Shown piece after piece: positions 1 to 4,454 of a stretch of 5,432 nucleotides of DNA. Made by a program: the position numbers and the translations under genes. The notes beneath the pieces were generated by a model that did not search any database, was not told the origin of the DNA, and was given only the letters and a program-made list of their open reading frames with translations. The stretch lies in the NCBI GenBank assembly GCA_027016675.1, contig JALUSH010000059.1, positions 1 to 5,432 of the forward strand, given 5' to 3'. Position 1 is the stretch's first letter. The number at the start of each line of letters is the position of its first letter. Source of the DNA: Thermodesulfovibrio sp. (GTDB taxonomy: Bacteria > Nitrospirota > Thermodesulfovibrionia > Thermodesulfovibrionales > JdFR-85).

Positions 1-348
1 GCCACAAAAGACTCCTCTGCCCCAGATCACAATTGTGAGAAAGATAAAGACAAAGGATAGAAATATAAAGGGTTCCATCAGGAACAGGCCCATGGGAAAT
101 TTCAGAGTCTTCAACTGGTTCAGGATTATCACAATGTTTGTGGTGGTGGGCTGTGCCTTCAGAACACCACCTACATAAATGAAAGCCACCAGTAAAACAG
201 CGTATCTAAGGATATTGAATACCTTACGCTTCTTTGCGAGCCTGTCCTTCAGCAATATGAGCAGTAGGATTAAGAGTAGAAAGGCAGCAAAGGCCACCAC
301 ATGTGGTGCCTTCATCTGCCATATCTGTATCCAGAGTGCTCTGCTCAT
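1..348 (-). CDS. nosR: NosR membrane/polyferredoxin half (split NosR, C-terminal part), cut by left window edge
   Basis: The first 116 residues of an integral membrane protein, continuing beyond base 1. They match the NosR segment that normally follows its periplasmic FMN domain: an ALWIQIWQ stretch, a hydrophobic helix (about residues 17-33), a basic loop (KDRLAKKRK), a second helix (47-63), an AQPTTTNIV segment, then a FLMEPFIF helix (93-109) leading into WGRGVFCG. That last motif begins the RGxFCGWLCP iron-sulphur/CP signature of NosR and NapH-type polyferredoxins, and the window ends at its first cysteine. In the family this half passes electrons from the quinone pool across the inner membrane towards the periplasm. 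The ATG overlaps the upstream stop by one base (TAATG). GGAGG at 357-353 lies 4 nt before it, so translation is probably coupled to the upstream half. The split is unusual, since NosR is normally one protein of about 700 residues. The two [4Fe-4S] motifs lie outside the window. Confidence 0.85.
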   Translation of the reverse strand, partial: MSRALWIQIWQMKAPHVVAFAAFLLLILLLILLKDRLAKKRKVFNILRYAVLLVAFIYVGGVLKAQPTTTNIVIILNQLKTLKFPMGLFLMEPFIFLSFVFIFLTIVIWGRGVFCG

Positions 349-1421
349 TACTCCTCCAGGAACCTCTCTGGCAGCCTGTATTCAACCGTGAAGGATTTGA
401 AGATCTTTTTGGCTCCAACCCTGTAGGGCAGGGTAAGAGTAAATTTGAAAGGCATGGTGGGATCAAATTCCTTGCCTCTAACAATAAACACCCCACCTTC
501 CTTGATGTCAGGTGCACCATTGGCTGCAATTCCTGTTATTATCCTGTAGTCCTTGTCCCTGAAAACAAAGACCTTGTTGTTCTGTTCTATATTGAATCTG
601 TCAAAGATGCCACCTCTTGCATAGCCCGAACCTTTGAAGGAACCCTTCCCTCTTCCGAATACGAATATTGCAGACTCGCCCTCTTTCAGTCTTCCCATGA
701 TATCCCTGTAAGCCCTCTGGCCAAGGATGTTTCTTCCTATTGATGGTGGTACAACGAGTCCGAAATAGAGGTCAAGGTATACCTCGCTGCCCTTTAATCC
801 CAGATCCCTGTAAGAGACTCTCAGGTTCTTTACTGCTCCTTCGCGCAGGAGTTCTTCCCATGTCATACGCACGTACCTTGTGCTCAGTTTTCTCTTCTTT
901 TTTGCTACTCTTGCCTGCAGGATTCCTACTTTCGAGGCTACCTTTCTGGCGCTGCCGGCGATGATAGCATTCTGTACCATCGCGGTTACTGTGGCTCCTG
1001 TTATGGCATCCATGGAGATATCCTTGCCAAGCTTCAAGGGACTCTTTATGCTCTTGCCCGGATATTGTTTTATGAACCGTTTGTAATTGTCTTCTTTAAG
1101 ACCGATCAATACTATGGGTTCAGAGTGATAGATCACCTTTACACCTGTAATCCTGCCCTCTGTGTCCATTCCTATCAGTGTTTCCATGTGTTTTCCCGAG
1201 TATCCCACCAGATCATTTGTCAGTTCCTTTGAAAGGAAAACATAGCCCACTACTTTACCGTTACGATATCCTTCCCAGTAAAGGTCTTTTTTAATGAATC
1301 TGTCTGCCTTGAGCACATCCGAGAGTTTGTATTTATACCTGTGTTCAAAGAACTCCCATTGAGCATATACAAGAGAAGTAATGGATAAAAGCAAGACAAG
1401 AAAGAAAGACAGTTTCTTCAT
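348..1421 (-). CDS. nosR: NosR periplasmic FMN-binding half (split NosR, N-terminal part)
   Basis: A 357-residue exported protein. Residues 1-20 are a Sec signal peptide (MKK, hydrophobic core, likely cleavage VYA|QW); there is no lipobox cysteine. An FMN-binding domain follows, with a flavinylation motif DAITGAT at 138-144 (Dxx[S/T]GAT), so T144 is the predicted covalent FMN site, attached by ApbE in related proteins. The rest is NosR-specific: WEELLREGAV (188-197), VPPSIGRNILG (224-234) and GSGYARGGIFDRF (264-276). The ORF ends in YRLPERFLEE, exactly where one-piece NosR enters its first transmembrane helix after this domain. It contains no cysteine and, after the signal peptide, no membrane segment, so the mature protein should be soluble and must dock on the downstream membrane half. 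AGGAG at 1433-1429 lies 7 nt before the ATG. It sits 61 bases downstream of nosZ with a strong hairpin between. NosR is needed for N2O reduction and NosZ maintenance in known denitrifiers; that role is inferred here. Confidence 0.9.
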   Translation of the reverse strand: MKKLSFFLVLLLSITSLVYAQWEFFEHRYKYKLSDVLKADRFIKKDLYWEGYRNGKVVGYVFLSKELTNDLVGYSGKHMETLIGMDTEGRITGVKVIYHSEPIVLIGLKEDNYKRFIKQYPGKSIKSPLKLGKDISMDAITGATVTAMVQNAIIAGSARKVASKVGILQARVAKKKRKLSTRYVRMTWEELLREGAVKNLRVSYRDLGLKGSEVYLDLYFGLVVPPSIGRNILGQRAYRDIMGRLKEGESAIFVFGRGKGSFKGSGYARGGIFDRFNIEQNNKVFVFRDKDYRIITGIAANGAPDIKEGGVFIVRGKEFDPTMPFKFTLTLPYRVGAKKIFKSFTVEYRLPERFLEE

Positions 1422-1445
1422 AAGATTACTCCTATTTTCTAAATT

Positions 1446-1475
1446 TTCCAGAGAGGGCGGATGCCCTCTCTGGAA
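1446..1475 (-). other. Perfect 13-bp stem-loop between nosZ and nosR
   Basis: Bases 1446-1458 pair perfectly with 1463-1475 around a 4-nt loop, with a core of CCAGAGAGGGC and GCCCTCTCTGG. It begins 8 bases past the nosZ stop and ends 12 bases before the nosR Shine-Dalgarno. In the direction of transcription it is followed by an A-rich run (GGAAAATTTAGAAAA) and not by a U-tract, so it is not a classic intrinsic terminator. The likelier role is protecting the 3' end of nosZ mRNA or causing partial read-through, so that nosZ is made in excess over nosR. On the plus strand the stem is followed by a weakly T-rich stretch, which gives little support for termination of opposing transcripts. Confidence 0.7.
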
Positions 1476-1482
1476 GTTCTCT

Positions 1483-3339
1483 TTATGGCTCCACTATGAT
1501 TCTCATCCTCATCTCAAGGTGCAGTGCATGGCAGAAGTTTGTACAGTATACCCAGAACACCCCTGGTTTATCTGCAGTGAAGGTGACTGATTTTGTCTGG
1601 AAGGGAGCAATAACAAAGTTGATGTTGTAGTTAGAAATAGCCACACCATGGGAGAGGTCGGATATTTCGTCATGGTTGGTGACAATAAGGGTAACCCTGT
1701 CGCCTTTCTTCAGCGTTACTTCCTGGAGTCCATACACAGGGGCATTAGAGGTCATTCTGATGGTTACATTCCTGCCCTTTCTTTCAACTCCGCTTTTTAC
1801 TACTGCCAGGGGATGTTCAAACATGTTGTACCTGTCTTTGACGCGGGGTTCTATTATGTCTCTTCTGACGATGATACAGTCGTGTGGTTCTGCATAGGCA
1901 GGACTGTCATGTACCAGCCTCAGTTTTTTGCCGCTTATATCCACAAGCTGATCGTTCTCTACCTTGTAAGGGCCGGCGTTAAGGAACCGGTCCTTAGAGA
2001 ATTTGTTCAGGGATACAAGCCACTTGCCGTCTGCCTCCTTTGTTTCAGCCATTGAGGCCATTATGTGACCCACCTGGTAGTGGATATCAAGGACGTCTAT
2101 TATGTACTCTTTCTTTTTCTTCTCCTCAGGTCCCTTTTTCTCTGCCTCGATTGCCTTCTGGATATTCCACTTCACATTGGTACTATCAATGAACACAGAT
2201 GTATAGGCATTACCTCTTCCATCAAAGGTTGTATGAAGTGGTCCAAGACCTATCTCTGGCTGTGCTACAATACAGTCCTCTGGCTTTATCTTGCCTTCAA
2301 AGGCCTTGTCAACAAGGTCAAGGTCTACTACAGTGCAGGTAGGAGATACCTTTCCAGAACATATAGCATATTTGCCATCCGGTGAGATGTTTACACCATG
2401 GGGGTTCTTTGGTACAGGTATTCTCAGTACAATGTCTGAATGTCCCTTTCTTCCATCAATAACCTTTACACCACTGATCCATTTATACTTGCCCTTTCGG
2501 AGTGCCTCTCTGATTCTTCCCCAGTGAAATATGAGCATATAGTCATAATCTGCTGCAAGCATCTCGGAGATGGTCACACCCTTTTCAGTATTGTAGGAGG
2601 TGGTCATGGAGTATTTCCCTTTGTAGTCAGTAGCTGCAAGGTCCATATTCTCGTCAACCATCACCTGACAGACTATGCTCATCCTTTCTGCATCAATTAT
2701 GGTATGAAGACCATAATACTCCTTGGGCTTGTTGAATGCACCAGCATTGCTCTCATCATTTGGTACGGGCACCTGGAACTCAGAATTTGCTACAACCCAC
2801 TCTGTTTTGGGATATCTCTGTGGGAAGAGTCCGTGTGTGCCCTGTGCATTGGGTATCTCAACTATGGCATCAACCTCCATGTAGTCTGTCCTGATTCGGG
2901 CAACCCTGTTGTTCAGCTTGTCATTGACAAAGAGATAACGTCCGTCATAGGTACCGTTCTTATAAGAACCATGCACATGGTGTGTGTCTCCTGTGTATTT
3001 CCCCTTTAAGAGTTTCCTGCTTTCATTTGTTATTCCCCAGCCAGTGGCTACATCCATATTGAAGACCGGGATCCTTTTTATCTCCCTCATTGAGGGCACA
3101 CCAATGATTCTGACCTCACCAGAATGTCCACCAGACCAGAAGCCATAGTAGGCATCCAGTTCTCCTGGTTTTACCTCATTGCTTAGATGTCCTTTCTTAC
3201 CCCGCTTTGAGCTGGCAAATATTTTCTCTTTTGGCAGGATAACACCCGTTCCTGCGGCAGCCACACTGGCAACTCCGGCAATCTTTAAAAAGTCCCTTCT
3301 CTTAAAACCCTTCTTATCAGACCTGCTTTTTTCAGACAT
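1483..3339 (-). CDS. nosZ: Nitrous-oxide reductase NosZ, Tat-exported
   Basis: Periplasmic copper enzyme reducing N2O to N2. From the chosen ATG it has 618 residues. The Tat signal has KRRDFLK at 13-19, then a hydrophobic stretch and probable cleavage after IFA (residue 42). The beta-propeller opens with DAYYGFWSGGHSGEV. All seven expected CuZ histidines are present: H120, H121 (GDTHHVH), H169 (GTHG), H314 (NPHG), H369 (GPLH), H425 (YQVGH) and H486 (EPHD). The C-terminal cupredoxin domain has H564 (LSHG) and CTNFCHALHLEM, giving CuA ligands C599, C603, H607 and M610. The residue contributing a backbone ligand, Trp in clade I (CxWFC), is Asn601 here. The start at 3339 is preferred because AGGAGG (3352-3347) lies 7 nt upstream and the Tat n-region then has normal length. 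An in-frame ATG at 3396 has no clear ribosome site and would overlap the cytochrome gene. The gap to the cytochrome is 34 bases, consistent with one operon. Most of the sequence resembles clade I. Confidence 0.97.
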   Translation of the reverse strand: MSEKSRSDKKGFKRRDFLKIAGVASVAAAGTGVILPKEKIFASSKRGKKGHLSNEVKPGELDAYYGFWSGGHSGEVRIIGVPSMREIKRIPVFNMDVATGWGITNESRKLLKGKYTGDTHHVHGSYKNGTYDGRYLFVNDKLNNRVARIRTDYMEVDAIVEIPNAQGTHGLFPQRYPKTEWVVANSEFQVPVPNDESNAGAFNKPKEYYGLHTIIDAERMSIVCQVMVDENMDLAATDYKGKYSMTTSYNTEKGVTISEMLAADYDYMLIFHWGRIREALRKGKYKWISGVKVIDGRKGHSDIVLRIPVPKNPHGVNISPDGKYAICSGKVSPTCTVVDLDLVDKAFEGKIKPEDCIVAQPEIGLGPLHTTFDGRGNAYTSVFIDSTNVKWNIQKAIEAEKKGPEEKKKKEYIIDVLDIHYQVGHIMASMAETKEADGKWLVSLNKFSKDRFLNAGPYKVENDQLVDISGKKLRLVHDSPAYAEPHDCIIVRRDIIEPRVKDRYNMFEHPLAVVKSGVERKGRNVTIRMTSNAPVYGLQEVTLKKGDRVTLIVTNHDEISDLSHGVAISNYNINFVIAPFQTKSVTFTADKPGVFWVYCTNFCHALHLEMRMRIIVEP

Positions 3340-3373
3340 TTTGAAACCTCCTGTAAATAAAATTGATTTATGT

Positions 3374-4183
3374 TTATTTACATTTCTTCTGGACATCCTG
3401 GAGCCTGTTCATGAGCTTCAATGTATAAGAAACAAGATGCCATCTCTGTTCCTCTGACATGGAATCCTCGTAAGAGGGCATACCCGTGCCGTCAAGACCT
3501 GTGGTGTAGGCGGTGTATATATTCTCGGGTGCAAATCCCATCTTTGTGGCGCCTGTGGTGAAATCAAAGGGCAGAATCGGGTCACCCCAGTCGTCCTTCA
3601 GCTTGAATGCCTTTGGACCATCCCCTCTTCCTTCCTCACCATGACATTCCCAGCATTTCATCTTTTGCCATAATTTCTTGCCCTTTGCCACTGATTCAGG
3701 ACATCCAACCCACTGGGGTTTCTTTACAGGGATGGGATCGCAGGGTTCTTCCTCCTCCCATCTTGGCGAAAATGTCTTTATATACTCGATTACAGCCTTC
3801 CGTTCCTCAAGAGGCAGGTCAGTATGAGATGGCATGTATGCCCTGGGTATGCCATTTGTCACAACCCTCAGAAGGTCTTCATCAGTGGGCAGACAGCCTG
3901 TAGGTGTGGTTCTGAATTTGAAGACGCCGACTGTGAAGTCTCTGGGATAGATGTTCTGAACAACACCTTTCCTCTGGACCCTGTGAATAATGCCCACAAG
4001 GCCCTTACCATCACCTTTTGGTCCATGACATATGACGCAACGACTGTTATACACCTTTTTTCCCATCTCAAGCACCTTTTCATCATCCTCCCCATATGCC
4101 AGGACATACATGGATAGGGAAAAGAGCATCACAAGACCAACAACAAACACTGCAAAACTAAATTTCTTCTTTTGTCCTTCCAT
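3374..4183 (-). CDS. Periplasmic dihaem cytochrome c, probable electron carrier for NosZ
   Basis: A 269-residue exported cytochrome with two c-type haem sites. The N-terminus has a basic patch, a hydrophobic segment (8-29) and likely cleavage VLA|YG, though it could remain as a membrane anchor. Two related domains follow. Domain 1 has CVICH (49-53), a DFT motif (82-84) and Met117 in AYMPSH as probable distal ligand. Domain 2 has CWECH (177-181), a DFT motif (207-209) and Met235 in GMPSY. Such an internal duplication is common in dihaem cytochrome c families. Four further cysteines (97, 148, 161, 268) lie outside the haem motifs; two in the linker (PCDP and VGCP) could form a disulphide. The start at 4183 is chosen because AGGAGG (4195-4190) lies 6 nt upstream; an in-frame ATG at 4225 lacks a ribosome site. 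As first gene of the apparent nos operon, it probably donates electrons to NosZ. That is inference from position; no family name is recognised with certainty. Confidence 0.92.
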   Translation of the reverse strand: MEGQKKKFSFAVFVVGLVMLFSLSMYVLAYGEDDEKVLEMGKKVYNSRCVICHGPKGDGKGLVGIIHRVQRKGVVQNIYPRDFTVGVFKFRTTPTGCLPTDEDLLRVVTNGIPRAYMPSHTDLPLEERKAVIEYIKTFSPRWEEEEPCDPIPVKKPQWVGCPESVAKGKKLWQKMKCWECHGEEGRGDGPKAFKLKDDWGDPILPFDFTTGATKMGFAPENIYTAYTTGLDGTGMPSYEDSMSEEQRWHLVSYTLKLMNRLQDVQKKCK

Positions 4184-4184
4184 T

Positions 4185-4262
4185 TTAGTCCTCCTTTTCT
4201 GAGAGTCTTTTAGGATTACAGCCATTAGAACGTTTTTTTAAATCCATAAAAAATTGCCTCAT
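4185..4262 (-). CDS. Possible 25-codon leader ORF ahead of the cytochrome gene (doubtful)
   Basis: An ATG at 4262 opens a 25-codon frame with stop TAA at 4187-4185, leaving one base before the cytochrome ATG at 4183. AGGGGAGG at 4280-4273 lies 10 nt upstream, a long but usable ribosome-site spacing. The last codons (AAG GAG GAC) contain the cytochrome Shine-Dalgarno, so ribosomes finishing here would arrive at the next start. The peptide is basic (several K and R) with one cysteine. It resembles nothing I know, and a frame this short can arise by chance. Confidence 0.2.
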   Translation of the reverse strand: MRQFFMDLKKRSNGCNPKRLSEKED

Positions 4263-4291
4263 AGAACCCTTACCTCCCCTGAAGAGATTTC

Positions 4292-4309
4292 AAGGAGACC
4301 ATGCTCCTT
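4292..4309 (-). other. Small hairpin in the predicted 5' leader
   Basis: AAGGAG and CTCCTT form a 6-bp perfect stem around a 6-nt loop, in the stretch expected to be the untranslated leader of the cytochrome-nosZ transcript. The stem buries a Shine-Dalgarno-like AAGGAG. A stem this short may be chance. Confidence 0.3.
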
Positions 4310-4319
4310 ATTAAATTTA
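4310..4319 (-). promoter_or_regulatory. Candidate -10 region for the nos cluster promoter
   Basis: On the minus strand this AT-rich stretch offers TTTAAT (4315-4310, 5 of 6 to the sigma-70 -10 consensus) and TAAATT (4319-4314, 4 of 6). The second would put the start near 4307 and centre the upstream palindrome at -41.5, the class II position for CRP/FNR activators; the first puts the palindrome near -45.5. No good -35 hexamer is evident, as is common for activator-dependent promoters. This is inference from motif matching alone. Confidence 0.25.
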
Positions 4320-4341
4320 CTTAAATATGTAAAATCTTACA

Positions 4342-4355
4342 GTAACTTAAGTTAC
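4342..4355. promoter_or_regulatory. Perfect palindrome GTAAC-TTAA-GTTAC, candidate CRP/FNR-family operator
   Basis: GTAACTTAAGTTAC is its own reverse complement over 14 bases. Two 5-bp arms and a 4-bp spacer give the geometry of CRP/FNR-family sites (FNR/DNR type TTGAT-N4-ATCAA), with different arm bases. It lies about 160 bases upstream of the cytochrome ATG, in the only large gap ahead of the nos genes. Regulators of this family commonly control N-oxide respiration in response to low oxygen or NO. Which regulator binds, if any, cannot be read from the sequence. Confidence 0.5.
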
Positions 4356-4369
4356 AACTAACCTTGAAT
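4356..4369. repeat. 14-bp direct repeat, copy 1
   Basis: AACTAACCTTGAAT, identical to the copy at 4420-4433 and in the same orientation. It directly abuts the palindrome at 4342-4355. The 64-bp offset between copies is close to six helical turns, so bound proteins would face the same side of the DNA. Confidence 0.6.
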
Positions 4370-4419
4370 TGCTGTACTATAAACCGTGCAAGTCCTTATG
4401 TATTGTTTTAATGTTAAAT

Positions 4420-4433
4420 AACTAACCTTGAAT
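4420..4433. repeat. 14-bp direct repeat, copy 2
   Basis: Second exact copy of AACTAACCTTGAAT. On its left, one base away, lies a weaker inverted repeat (TTTAA-TG-TTAAA, 4407-4418) in the position that the perfect palindrome takes beside copy 1. The flanking sequences of the two copies are otherwise dissimilar. Confidence 0.6.
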
Positions 4434-4454
4434 AGATATTTGGAATACAAATAG

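Noticed and set aside
224..529. 101-codon minus-strand frame spanning the junction of the two NosR halves
   Set aside because: It lies in the third frame, does not carry the NosR-like sequence of either half, and has no recognisable domain.
303..743. 146-codon open frame on the plus strand over the NosR FMN gene
   Set aside because: The opposite strand has clear NosR motifs, a signal peptide and a ribosome site. The plus-strand translation has none of these.
1648..2055. 135-codon plus-strand frame over the 3' part of nosZ
   Set aside because: Antisense shadow: the nosZ frame carries the CuA and CuZ ligands here and the plus-strand product looks like no known protein.
2440..3009. 189-codon open frame on the plus strand inside nosZ
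   Set aside because: It is antisense to a confidently identified gene and its translation shows no recognisable domain. It exists because the nosZ codon pattern leaves that frame open.
3340..3396. Upstream in-frame ATG for nosZ at 3396
   Set aside because: It has no clear Shine-Dalgarno and would add 19 residues and an overlap with the cytochrome gene. The ATG at 3339 has AGGAGG 7 nt upstream.
4184..4225. Upstream in-frame ATG for the cytochrome at 4225
   Set aside because: The bases before it are A-rich with no ribosome site, and the ATG at 4183 has AGGAGG at 6 nt and a normal signal-peptide n-region.
4270..4302. Ten-codon mini ORF starting inside the leader hairpin
   Set aside because: Its AAGGAG is only one base from the ATG, too close to serve as a ribosome site.
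4437..4453. Hairpin TATTTG-GAATA-CAAATA just after the chemoreceptor stop as a terminator
   Set aside because: The stem is 6 bp with one G-C pair and no U-tract follows on the minus strand, so it is too weak to call.
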